A stretch of DNA of 18,298 nt from JACVCS01 sp038328575 (GCA_038328575.1 JBBQMD010000055.1:1-18298); one strand, 5' to 3'. Positions 6,182-13,862 are shown, counted from the first letter of the stretch. Notes: generated by a model not told the origin, from the sequence alone. A program made the numbers and translations.

Positions 6182-7600
6182 ATGCCAGAATCTAGCGGAT
6201 CTCGCCCTGACAACTCGCGGAATCAGTCATCGGCTCGCCGGCCCGCGGGCGGCGGGAGGCCCGGGGGGCCCGGGGATGCGGGGGGTCCAGGCGGGTCGGT
6301 TTCGCGCGGAGCGCGGGCGGGAGCGCCGGCGGGGTGGGGTGACGGGAATGGGCGTGGCGCGCCGAACGCGCGGGGGGGACGGAGCGGGGGGAGCGCGGGA
6401 GGTGGGGGGGCTGCCGGTTTGAGCCGACAGACGTCCGGGCCACGCCCAGGCCCGCGCCCGCGCGGCACCAGCAACGCACTCCCGCCGAATCCACAAAATC
6501 CACCCAGAAAGCCCAAGCCCCCGGCAACGACGCCCACTGCGCCAGCAGTTCCGCACGAGGTGCTTGTGCTACCGACCGATGCGCTGACGCCGCCGCGGGC
6601 GTTCGTTGACAAGGCCAAGGAACTCGGCATCGAGTTTGAAGGTGAAGACATCCGTCAGCTCGGGCTGTATCTGGCGCACCTCCTGGCGGCCAACGAACGC
6701 TTCAATCTTACTGGGATCAAGGCCCCCGACGACGCGTGGATTCGCCACATCCTGGACTCTCTCGCGTTGCTGCCCTTCCTTGCCGACGTCATCGAAGAAG
6801 CCACCGCCCGCGGCGAGACCGCCTGGATCATCGACATCGGCTCCGGTGGCGGCGTGCCCGGCATCCCCCTGGCAATCGTCTCACCGACCGCACGCTTCAC
6901 GCTCCTGGAGCCGACGGGCAAGAAGGCGGAGTTCCTGCGCCAGACGGTCCAGGCCATCGGGCTTGGCAACGTTGACGTGGTCGCCGATCGCGCCGAGAAG
7001 CGCGGGGCGTATTTGTCGCCGATGCGCGACAAGTACGACGCCGCGGTGGTTCGCGCGGTCGGACACCTCGCCGAGATCGCCGAGCTCAGCGCGGGCTTCG
7101 TGCGCATCGGCGGCGTCATCCTCGCAGTCAAAGGCGAACGCGCGCAGCGCGAGCTCGATGAATCCGCCAAGGCCCTGGAAGTGCTCAACCTCGAACACGC
7201 CGGCACGCACACCACGCCGACGAGCGTCGTCATTGCGTTGCTGAAGAGCGATCGCACTCCCAAGGTCTACCCGCGCCACGATGGCGAGCCCAAGCGACGC
7301 CCGCTCGGGCTCGCAGTGGAGCAGCCAAAGCCTCGCCCTAGCCCCGCACCTCCAGCACCTCGCGCACCCCCTGCGCCTCGCGCGGCCGCTGCGCCCCGGC
7401 CAGCAACCGGCGCACCTCGCCCTGCAACTGGCGCGAAGCCCGCCGCCCGCGATCCTAAACGTGTACAGCCCGGCGCGCGCCGCGGCGCGCCCGCCGCGGG
7501 GAACCGGAGCGGTCCTGCCAAGCCGTCTGGAGGCGCGCCACGTTCCAATCCGCCGAAGCCACAGAATCTCCCAAAGCCACCCAAGCCGCGGGGGGCGTGA
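6182..7600 (+). CDS. rsmG: 16S rRNA (guanine-527-N7)-methyltransferase RsmG with long disordered tails
   Basis: It uses S-adenosylmethionine to methylate G527 of 16S rRNA; in other bacteria its loss gives low-level streptomycin resistance. The catalytic core spans about residues 140-370 of 472: a helical lead-in ending LAANERFNLTGI, the SAM motif IIDIGSGGGVPGIPLAI (GSGGG about 220-224), LLEPTGKKAEFLRQ, and DAAVVRAVGHLAE. A usual RsmG is about 210 aa. Here about 140 N-terminal residues are Gly/Arg/Ser/Pro rich and about 100 C-terminal residues are Pro/Ala/Arg/Lys rich. The start is uncertain: in-frame starts exist at 6089, 6122, 6161 and 6182, none with a clear Shine-Dalgarno. I chose 6182 because a -10-like TATGCT at 6121-6126 would put transcription near 6133. 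The helicase gene follows 33 nt downstream, probably in one operon. Confidence 0.88.
   Translation: MPESSGSRPDNSRNQSSARRPAGGGRPGGPGDAGGPGGSVSRGARAGAPAGWGDGNGRGAPNARGGRSGGSAGGGGAAGLSRQTSGPRPGPRPRGTSNALPPNPQNPPRKPKPPATTPTAPAVPHEVLVLPTDALTPPRAFVDKAKELGIEFEGEDIRQLGLYLAHLLAANERFNLTGIKAPDDAWIRHILDSLALLPFLADVIEEATARGETAWIIDIGSGGGVPGIPLAIVSPTARFTLLEPTGKKAEFLRQTVQAIGLGNVDVVADRAEKRGAYLSPMRDKYDAAVVRAVGHLAEIAELSAGFVRIGGVILAVKGERAQRELDESAKALEVLNLEHAGTHTTPTSVVIALLKSDRTPKVYPRHDGEPKRRPLGLAVEQPKPRPSPAPPAPRAPPAPRAAAAPRPATGAPRPATGAKPAARDPKRVQPGARRGAPAAGNRSGPAKPSGGAPRSNPPKPQNLPKPPKPRGA
6243..6410 (+). other. G-run cluster, G-quadruplex candidate, in the rsmG 5' coding region
   Basis: The coding strand holds many runs of three or more G, including G6 at 6263-6268, G4 at 6272-6275, G6 at 6280-6285, two G4 at 6331-6339, G7 at 6372-6378, G6 at 6386-6391 and G7 at 6404-6410, mostly with loops of 1-7 nt. 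The runs encode the Gly-rich N-terminal tail. The mRNA and the non-template DNA strand could both fold into quadruplexes. Confidence 0.75.
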
Positions 7601-7633
7601 GATCGCAAGCTTTGCCGCGAGGGTGCGTCACGG

Positions 7634-10159
7634 ATGAGATCACCGATCGAAGCAATCCTGGGTCCGGAGGGCCCGATCGCACGGGCGATGCAGGAGTTGT
7701 TTCGCGCTCGCGTGGAGCAAGCGCCCGAGCGCGCCGCGAATGAGAGCGGCTACGAACCGCGCCCGCAACAGCTTCTGATGGGCGAGGCGGTGAGCCGCAC
7801 GCTCGCGGCGAAGGGTGCGCTGCTGGTCGAGGCGGGCACGGGCGTGGGCAAGAGCTTCGCGTACCTGGTGCCGGCGATCTTGCGCTGCATAGCGAATCAG
7901 GAGCGCGTGGTGATCGCCACCAACACGATCGCACTGCAGGAGCAACTCATCCGTCGCGACCTGCCGTTTCTCATGGAGACGATCGCGCAGTGGGGGCTTG
8001 ATCCCAAGACGACCTCGCCATTGGTCCCGGCCCTGTGCAAAGGGCGGGGGAACTACGTTTCCATCCGCCGCCTCAAGCTCGCGAGCCAGCGACAGGACCG
8101 CCTCTTCGGCGACGCGACTCAGAAGCGATCCCTCCATGTCATCGAAGACTGGGCGTACACCACCAGCGACGGCACGCTCGCGAGCCTGCCGCCGCTGGAG
8201 CGGCCGGGCGTGTGGGATCGAGTGCAGAGCGACACAGACAACTGCATGGGCCGCAAGTGCCCCGACCACGAGAAGTGCTTCTATCAACGCGCTCGGCGAG
8301 AGATGGAGGGTGCGAACCTCCTGATCTGCAACCACGCGCTGTACTTTGCCGACCTGTCGCTGCGGCGCACGGGCGCGGGCTTCCTCCCGCCCTACAACCA
8401 TGTGATCCTCGACGAGGCCCACGCCGCCGAGGATGTCGCCTGCGATCACTTCGGCCTGTCTCTCAGCGAGGGGCGCATCGAGCATTACCTCAGCCAGCTC
8501 TACAACGCCTCGACCGGCAAGGGCTATCTCCCGCAGCTCGCGGTCATCATGGACGCCGCTGGCAAATCGAGTCTGGTTGATGGCGTCGTTCATGCGACGG
8601 TTGAGGCCCAGGCGATGAGCCGCGCTTTCTTTCAGGAGCTTGTAGACCTGATGCGGTCGGGGCGATTGCGGAATGGGCGCTTGCCCGACGCGGGCCTGGT
8701 TCGGACGGCGCTCTCGCCCTCGATGCGACAGCTCGGCGCGCGCTTGCGGATCTTGAAGGAAGTCGCGCCGGGCGATCAGGACAAGTTCGAGCTCAACTCG
8801 TACGCCGTGCGGGCCGAGGCGATTGCGTTTGATGCCGACGCGCTGGTCACTCACGCGATCCCGCACGCGGTCTACTGGATTGAGGCCAGTGGCGGGGGGG
8901 CTGACGCTTCCGCCTCCTCTCCCAGCGTCACCTCGCGTGGTCGCTTCAGCGCCCCAGGGCGCGCGGCTCATTCCGGCGTGCGCGTCAAGCTCTCCTGCTC
9001 GCCCGTTGACGTTGGCCCACTGCTGCGCGAGCACTTGTTCTCGCAGGACATCGGCCTGGTGCTCACTAGCGCCACGCTGGCGACATCGCAAGGCCTGGTC
9101 GGCGAGGTCATCCACTCGGAGATCCTCGCGCCATCGAAGGCCGGACGTGCATCGCCCAAGAGTCCGGCATCGCCAGACGCCCTTGCCCCGCCGCCCGCCG
9201 ACGCAGCCGCGACGGTCGCCCCCGAGCCCGAGTTCATCGAGCTCACTTACATCGACGAATCCAGCGAGCCGCATCCTGCCGACGAGTACAGCGAAGAGGC
9301 GGGCCTGGCCCGCGCTGCCCGTCACGAGCGTTACCTCGACGAGCCCACGCACACTCCCCCCGGCCCCGCCCGCGCGCAAGACCTCGGCCCCTTCGGCCAC
9401 ATCAAACGCCGGCTCGGCTGCGAACACGCGTCAACTCTTCAGCTTGGCTCGCCGTTTGATCACGCGACGCAGGCGCGCGTCATCATCGATCTGCTGGCCC
9501 AGTCGCCCCGACCGCAGGGAGGGCCCCGAGGGCGCGAGTCCGCCGCCCGCTCGGGCAGCGCCAGCGCGTCCTACGCGTCGGCGCTGGCCGCGCGCGTGCT
9601 AGAGCACGTCCTGAACACCGGCGGCGGCGCGTTCGTCCTCTTCACGAGCTTTGACACGCTCGGGCGTGTCGCCGATCAGATCGCTGGCCCCCTCAGCGAT
9701 GCCGGCCTGCCGCTGCTGGTCCAAGGCGCCGGCGGCACACCCGGACAACTGCTGGAGCGATTCCGCGAGTCGGATCGTTCGGTGCTGCTTGGGGCCGCGA
9801 GCTTCTGGCAAGGCGTCGATGTCAAGGGGCACGGGCTGCGCAACGTCATCATCACCAAGCTCCCCTTTGACCCGCCCGATCGACCACTCGTCGAGGCCCG
9901 TTGCGAGCGCATCCGCGAGCGTGGCGGCGATCCATTCCGCGAAGACTCACTCCCTCGCGCCGTCCTCCGCTTCAAGCAAGGCTTCGGACGCCTCATCCGC
10001 TCCGCCAGCGACCGGGGCCAGGTCGTAATTCTTGACGCGCGCGTGCTGACGGCGCGCTACGGGCGCTCATTCATGAAGGCGCTTCCGCCCGGCGTGCCCA
10101 TCGAAGTGATCGAGGACGACGGGCCGCGCGCTGAGATCAATGAGATGGCGCCGTGGTGA
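7634..10159 (+). CDS. dinG: ATP-dependent DNA helicase, DinG/XPD family with iron-sulfur cluster
   Basis: An SF2 5'-to-3' helicase that unwinds damaged or R-loop-containing DNA. Of 841 aa, motif I is EAGTGVGKS (Walker A, K73), motif II is ILDEAH (D260-H263), and four cysteines (C135, C204, C209, C215) have the spacing of the 4Fe-4S ligands of DinG. LLICNHALYFADL precedes motif II, LTSATL (about 477-482) is motif III/IV, SFWQGVD (about 722-728) is motif V, and QGFGRLIRS (about 781-789) is motif VI. Two low-complexity insertions break helicase domain 2: a Ser/Gly stretch at about 417-447 and an acidic, Pro/Ala-rich stretch of nearly 100 residues at about 491-588, right after LTSATL. The start ATG has GAGGG about 10 nt upstream. 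The 3' end overlaps the convergent nuclease gene by 23 nt. DinG is preferred over YoaA by the full Cys set; the two are hard to separate by eye. Confidence 0.92.
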   Translation: MRSPIEAILGPEGPIARAMQELFRARVEQAPERAANESGYEPRPQQLLMGEAVSRTLAAKGALLVEAGTGVGKSFAYLVPAILRCIANQERVVIATNTIALQEQLIRRDLPFLMETIAQWGLDPKTTSPLVPALCKGRGNYVSIRRLKLASQRQDRLFGDATQKRSLHVIEDWAYTTSDGTLASLPPLERPGVWDRVQSDTDNCMGRKCPDHEKCFYQRARREMEGANLLICNHALYFADLSLRRTGAGFLPPYNHVILDEAHAAEDVACDHFGLSLSEGRIEHYLSQLYNASTGKGYLPQLAVIMDAAGKSSLVDGVVHATVEAQAMSRAFFQELVDLMRSGRLRNGRLPDAGLVRTALSPSMRQLGARLRILKEVAPGDQDKFELNSYAVRAEAIAFDADALVTHAIPHAVYWIEASGGGADASASSPSVTSRGRFSAPGRAAHSGVRVKLSCSPVDVGPLLREHLFSQDIGLVLTSATLATSQGLVGEVIHSEILAPSKAGRASPKSPASPDALAPPPADAAATVAPEPEFIELTYIDESSEPHPADEYSEEAGLARAARHERYLDEPTHTPPGPARAQDLGPFGHIKRRLGCEHASTLQLGSPFDHATQARVIIDLLAQSPRPQGGPRGRESAARSGSASASYASALAARVLEHVLNTGGGAFVLFTSFDTLGRVADQIAGPLSDAGLPLLVQGAGGTPGQLLERFRESDRSVLLGAASFWQGVDVKGHGLRNVIITKLPFDPPDRPLVEARCERIRERGGDPFREDSLPRAVLRFKQGFGRLIRSASDRGQVVILDARVLTARYGRSFMKALPPGVPIEVIEDDGPRAEINEMAPW

Positions 10160-10883
10160 GCGGCGTTTGGTCGACCGCTTGGCGTGTGGGCGAGGGCGTG
10201 CGGCTCAGTACGGCCGCGATCTCGCGCAGCGTGCGCGTTGTTGCCACCGATGATGGCGACAGCGTGGGAGGCGGGCGCACCACGTCAAACTGATCGCCCC
10301 GCCACACCATCAGCCCCCACGCCTCGGGCAACTCCGACGCCTGCACCACCCCGGGCAGCGTCGCGATCAAGAGGTGCGTCGCGACGTGGTAGCGCGCGAA
10401 CATGAAGAACTTCGTCCCCGCGTGGATCCGCTCATCAACCCGGCGCAGCGATCGCGCCAGCACCTTGCGGCAAGGTGACGCCGAGGAGTCGAAGTCCCAC
10501 GGGGCAAGCTCCGGGAACAGGTACCCCGCGCCGCGGCGCAGATCTGGCTCCGAACTCGCGACGCACTCCTGCTCGACCTCGCGAAGCTGGCGCTGCAGAG
10601 CCGCGCGAGTTCGCAGCAACTCCGGCTTGATCTCCGCGTCGCGCAGCAGGTCCGAGCGGCACTGCTTGCATTCGACAATGATCGTCGTGGGCGATGACGC
10701 GCGCGAGGGCGCTCGCAGCCACGCCGGCGCTCCCTGGCGTGGGGCACGGTCCATATACCCCGCGGCGTCAGCGCGCTGGGCGGAGTGGGGGCCGCGGACT
10801 TCCAGCGCGCTGGCGGCGCAGCCCAGGTCTGCGAGCCAACGACGAGCGGCGTGCTTCAGGTTGATGTGCGCCAGCGTCTCCAC
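10137..10883 (-). CDS. PD-(D/E)XK nuclease-fold protein, MmcB-like
   Basis: A 248-aa protein beginning with a helix (LKHAARRWLADLGC) followed by the core of a PD-(D/E)XK nuclease: E28 in ALEVRG, D39 in QRADAAGY, then IIVECKQCRSDLLRD with E71-x-K73. This arrangement (conserved helix, RAD-x-x-GY, ECK-x-x-R-x-D-x-L) resembles MmcB/YraN-like DNA-repair nucleases. The C-terminal half has KFFMFARYHVA and a stretch ending GLMVWRG, as expected for the rest of that fold, with an insert at about residues 85-140. The start is a GTG (10881-10883) with no clear Shine-Dalgarno; no better in-frame start exists upstream before a stop. It lies 43 nt downstream of the unknown gene on the same strand and its last 23 nt overlap the end of the helicase gene. 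The fold is likely; substrate and repair role are inferred. Confidence 0.65.
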   Translation of the reverse strand: METLAHINLKHAARRWLADLGCAASALEVRGPHSAQRADAAGYMDRAPRQGAPAWLRAPSRASSPTTIIVECKQCRSDLLRDAEIKPELLRTRAALQRQLREVEQECVASSEPDLRRGAGYLFPELAPWDFDSSASPCRKVLARSLRRVDERIHAGTKFFMFARYHVATHLLIATLPGVVQASELPEAWGLMVWRGDQFDVVRPPPTLSPSSVATTRTLREIAAVLSRTPSPTRQAVDQTPLTTAPSH

Positions 10884-10926
10884 GCGCCGAGTGTATTTGC
10901 GATTCGGCTCGATGTGTACCGGATGC

Positions 10927-11403
10927 TCACGCCTCGGCGTCGATCAACTGCCCCGGCTCCAGGAAACGGATCACGCGATAGCTGCTCTCGACTTCGTAGG
11001 TCAGGCTGAACGTGCCGCCGCCACCGATCGGCATGCTGAAGCTGTAGACCGCCCGCTGGCGGACAAACTGGTCGGTGATCCCGGCGAGCGGCGACTGGGG
11101 GTTGGTCGCTTGAGGCGATTGCGTGTCGGTCTCGGACGCCCTGGGCATGGCGCGAGAGCCGCGAGCAATCCGCGTCGTTGGCGAGGAAAGCTCGACAGTG
11201 TCTTGGCGTACCGGCGGGGTGTTCTCGGTCGCTGCGTTTCGCCCCGGTGCGGCCTTGAAGTTGATCCGCGGAGTCGTCAGCCGGCCGCGCCCGCCCGACT
11301 GCTCCTCCGCCCCCTGACGTGATGCGCCGGTTTCCCGGGCCTTTCGGCCGGCGGCGGCGGGTGTGGTGCCAAGCGAGAGCGCTACAAGGTCATTTATTCG
11401 CAT
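10927..11403 (-). CDS. Unrecognised small protein, disordered middle with conserved-looking C-terminus
   Basis: I do not recognise this 158-aa protein. It starts MRINDLVALSLG, a short amphipathic segment. About 100 residues rich in Arg, Thr, Ser, Pro and Ala follow and are probably disordered. The end (about 120-158) is FVRQRAVYSFSMPIGG, a short Gly run, then a strand-rich segment ending RVIRFLEPGQLIDAEA. There is no signal peptide, membrane segment or Cys pair. The ATG at 11401-11403 has no good Shine-Dalgarno; an upstream in-frame ATG at 11566-11568 has AGAAGG 4 nt before it, but the extra 55 codons are rich in His, Cys and rare codons and do not look coding. The nuclease gene follows after 43 nt, so the two may form an operon. 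queA is divergent. Confidence 0.6.
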   Translation of the reverse strand: MRINDLVALSLGTTPAAAGRKARETGASRQGAEEQSGGRGRLTTPRINFKAAPGRNAATENTPPVRQDTVELSSPTTRIARGSRAMPRASETDTQSPQATNPQSPLAGITDQFVRQRAVYSFSMPIGGGGTFSLTYEVESSYRVIRFLEPGQLIDAEA

Positions 11404-11588
11404 AAGAAGCAGGAAATGCAAAGCACGCGCCACCGCTCGCGCCGCGCCCTGGTCCGAGAAAATCGAGCCCCGCACTTCGTGCGCCGGGTGAACACCGTAA
11501 ATACAACAAACTGAGTGTGCGCATGCATCCGCAGTGTTGATTTTTCGGCACGCGCGCTCGATGCTCATAGACCTTCTCTTGGCGAAGC

Positions 11589-12830
11589 GTGACGCGGACC
11601 AAGGGCGCTCGTGCGGCCCGATTTCTGAAAGACCCATTGCTATCCACCTCGTCGCTTGATTACACGCTCCCGTCTGAACTCATCGCGATCTCGCAGGCCG
11701 AGCCGCGTGACTCTGCTCGCATGCTGGTGTGTTCGCGCCGTGCCGGCGTCGCGCTCAAAAATCAAATCGTCCGGGATCTGCCCAGCTTTCTGCGTGCGGG
11801 CGACGTGCTTGTGCTCAACGTCTCGCGCGTCATCCCGGCGCGGTTCTTTGGTCACCGGGCCGACACGATGGGCAAGGTCGAGGGGCTCTACCTCGGGCCG
11901 CCTGAGCATGCCTTCTCCGGGGGCCCGGGGGGCGCGGGGGTTGGGGGGGATGGGGGCGACGGCGAGTCGACTGACCCGTCGTTCTGGCGCGCCATGCTCA
12001 AGGGCCGCCGCGTCCGCTCGGGGATCACGATCAAGCTCTACCAGCGCGACGGCTCACAGACTGGTGCAGAACTCGAAGTCATCGAGCGACTAGACGATCT
12101 CAGCGAGGGCGGTGCCTGCATTCTCCGCCTGCGCGGCTTCCCGCCCGGCACTACCGCCCTGGACGCGCTGGCCCAGATTGGGCACGCGCCGCTGCCGCCC
12201 TACATCGTCGCATCGCGCAAGCGCGCCGGTGGCGCCGCGGAGATGCCCGCCGATGATGCGGGATATCAAACCGTGTACGCCGACCCGGCGCGCGTCGGCT
12301 CCGTCGCAGCGCCGACCGCCGGGCTTCATTTCACGCCCGCGCTCCTGGAGGCCCTGGACAAGGCCGGCATCCGCATCGCGCGGGTCGCGCTGCATGTAGG
12401 TGCTGGCACGTTCAAGCCGGTGGAAACCGAGTTTGTCGAGCAACACCCGATGCATCAGGAATGGTGCACCATCACGCCCGAGGGGGCTCGCGTCATCGAG
12501 CACGCGCGACGCGAGGGCGGGCGGACCATCGGTGTCGGCACCACCAGTGCCCGCACGCTGGAGAGCTTCTCGCGCGCTGAGATCGCGACCATCGCCCAGA
12601 CGGGCGTCGAGGCTGGCAAGTGGACCAGGCTGCTGATCACGCCCGGATTCCAGTGGCAGAACATCGATGGGATGATGACGAACTTCCATCTACCGCGAAC
12701 CACCCTGCTGGCCATGGTCGCGTCGCTGATGGAGCAAGGGGTTCCGCAGGTCAAGGCGGCGTATGAGCACGCCATGGCCCAGCATTACCGCTTTTATTCG
12801 TTCGGCGACTCCATGCTCGTGCTGCCATGA
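11589..12830 (+). CDS. queA: S-adenosylmethionine:tRNA ribosyltransferase-isomerase
   Basis: It transfers and isomerises the ribosyl part of SAM onto preQ1-modified tRNA, making epoxyqueuosine at wobble position 34. Family motifs are intact: LDYTLPSELIA, RDSARMLV, LVLNVSRVIPARF, SVAAPTAGLHFT, HVGAGTFKPVE, GVGTTSARTLES, TNFHLPRTTLLAMV and YRFYSFGDSML. Length is 413 aa from the GTG at 11589; QueA normally begins about 20 residues later (near LDYTLP), so a TTG at 11637 is a serious alternative and neither has a good Shine-Dalgarno. A Gly/Asp-rich insertion (about residues 110-128) sits in the N-terminal domain and is written with five long G-runs. No tgt or other queuosine gene is in the window. 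The protease gene follows 60 nt downstream on the same strand. Confidence 0.94.
   Translation: MTRTKGARAARFLKDPLLSTSSLDYTLPSELIAISQAEPRDSARMLVCSRRAGVALKNQIVRDLPSFLRAGDVLVLNVSRVIPARFFGHRADTMGKVEGLYLGPPEHAFSGGPGGAGVGGDGGDGESTDPSFWRAMLKGRRVRSGITIKLYQRDGSQTGAELEVIERLDDLSEGGACILRLRGFPPGTTALDALAQIGHAPLPPYIVASRKRAGGAAEMPADDAGYQTVYADPARVGSVAAPTAGLHFTPALLEALDKAGIRIARVALHVGAGTFKPVETEFVEQHPMHQEWCTITPEGARVIEHARREGGRTIGVGTTSARTLESFSRAEIATIAQTGVEAGKWTRLLITPGFQWQNIDGMMTNFHLPRTTLLAMVASLMEQGVPQVKAAYEHAMAQHYRFYSFGDSMLVLP
11919..11956 (+). other. Very strong G-quadruplex motif inside queA
   Basis: Five consecutive G-runs on the coding strand, G5-N3-G6-N3-G5-N2-G7-N2-G5, in 38 nt. Loops of 2-3 nt and runs of at least five G exceed the usual G-quadruplex definition. 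The tract is in frame and encodes the Gly-rich insert. Confidence 0.85.
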
Positions 12831-12890
12831 GCGGGCAGAGATTCGCAGAGGGAGACGCAGCCGCGCATCGGGCTCGCCATACGCTGATGC

Positions 12891-13739
12891 ATGCGTTGGT
12901 CGCGTAATCGCCCGAGCCCGGCCAGAGACTTCATACGCCGCGTCGTCGTCGGTGCTTGCGTCGCGCTGAGCCTCGCAGTCTGGACCGCCCCCGCCGCGCC
13001 CCCGTCTGCGCCACCATCGGCGCCCACGCCGGCCGCCCCTGAACCCCCCGTCGCTCCCGATGCCGCGGCTTCTCCCGCGCCCGCGAGCAAGTCCGCTGCG
13101 CCGCCCGCGCCAGCCAGCACGAAGCCGGCCGCGATTGACACCAGCTCGATGGACTCCAGCGTTGTACAGATCGTCGTCAAGACGGACCTGGGTAACGGCA
13201 CGATGCAGACGAGCACCGGCACCGGAGTCTACCTCGGCTCTGGGCGCGTGCTGACCGCGAGCCACGTCGTCAGCCGCTACACCACCATCGAGGTTATCTT
13301 CGGCGGGCGCTCCGGCCAGCCGCAGACGATCGCGACGTTTGACCCGAGCGTTGGCAAGCTGGTGTCGTTCCCGTCGCGCGATGTGTCCGTGATGACCAAG
13401 GTCGTCGCTCCCTCGTGGGCGACCGGCGCGAGCATCGCGAAGACAACTCCCAAGGCTGGCGAGCAGGCGGTGAGCTTCGGGCTCAAGGACCCCGCGACCT
13501 CGCGCGTGCGACAGGGTCCGGTGCTGCCGCGCGGGCCAATGAAGAATGGCATCGAGATCGACGCGATCAGCACCAAGGGCGACAGCGGTGGCCCAACCTT
13601 CGATAGCGCCCTGCGCGTCATCGGCGTCCACTCCGGCAACGTCAGCCGCACGCGCTTCCTGCCTGACGGGCGGCAAGATGAGAAGATCACCAGCGTGAGC
13701 TTCAACGTCGTCGGGCTCGACGTGTCAAACGTGAAGTGA
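12891..13739 (+). CDS. Secreted or membrane-anchored trypsin-like serine protease
   Basis: A 282-aa exported protease of the chymotrypsin fold (S1 clan). The N-terminus has basic residues (R15-R17) and a hydrophobic stretch VVVGACVALSLAV (18-30), a signal peptide or anchor. A Pro/Ala-rich linker follows (about 33-82). The catalytic triad is visible: H125 in LTASHVV, D164 in PSRDVSVM, S232 in KGDSGGP. There is no PDZ domain, so it is shorter than DegP/HtrA. The ATG at 12891 lacks a clear Shine-Dalgarno; the signal peptide supports it. It lies 60 nt after queA and could be cotranscribed. A 17-bp hairpin follows 24 nt after the stop. The substrate is unknown. Confidence 0.85.
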   Translation: MRWSRNRPSPARDFIRRVVVGACVALSLAVWTAPAAPPSAPPSAPTPAAPEPPVAPDAAASPAPASKSAAPPAPASTKPAAIDTSSMDSSVVQIVVKTDLGNGTMQTSTGTGVYLGSGRVLTASHVVSRYTTIEVIFGGRSGQPQTIATFDPSVGKLVSFPSRDVSVMTKVVAPSWATGASIAKTTPKAGEQAVSFGLKDPATSRVRQGPVLPRGPMKNGIEIDAISTKGDSGGPTFDSALRVIGVHSGNVSRTRFLPDGRQDEKITSVSFNVVGLDVSNVK

Positions 13740-13763
13740 CCCGCGTGCTAGTCATAACAGTTT

Positions 13764-13801
13764 GCCCCGCACCGACAGCGTGCTCGCTGTCGGTGCGGGG
13801 C
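13764..13801. terminator. 17-bp perfect hairpin, possible terminator
   Basis: Arms 13764-13780 and 13785-13801 are perfectly complementary over 17 bp, with loop TGCT. The + strand continues GTGATTTC, so the U-tract is poor on the + strand and also on the minus strand. It follows the protease gene and may end its transcript or protect its 3' end. Confidence 0.55.
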
Positions 13802-13862
13802 GTGATTTCAATCGAGCGCGGGCGCAGTCGATCGTCGCGCTCAGGGCGTGTTGCCCGCCCGC

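Noticed and set aside
7640..9427. Open frame of 595 codons on the minus strand
   Set aside because: It is wholly antisense to the DinG helicase, whose motifs are intact. Long antisense frames are common in high-GC DNA, and this translation has no recognisable motif.
11404..11637. N-terminal extension of the unknown minus-strand protein to 236 aa
   Set aside because: Codon use in this stretch is unlike that of the rest (rare TGT, CGA and TCA codons, many Cys/His), and part of it overlaps the queA start region. The shorter start MRINDL is more plausible.
12690..13676. Open frame of 328 codons on the minus strand
   Set aside because: Antisense to the protease and the queA 3' end; it contains long Arg/Gly runs generated by the Pro/Ala linker on the other strand.
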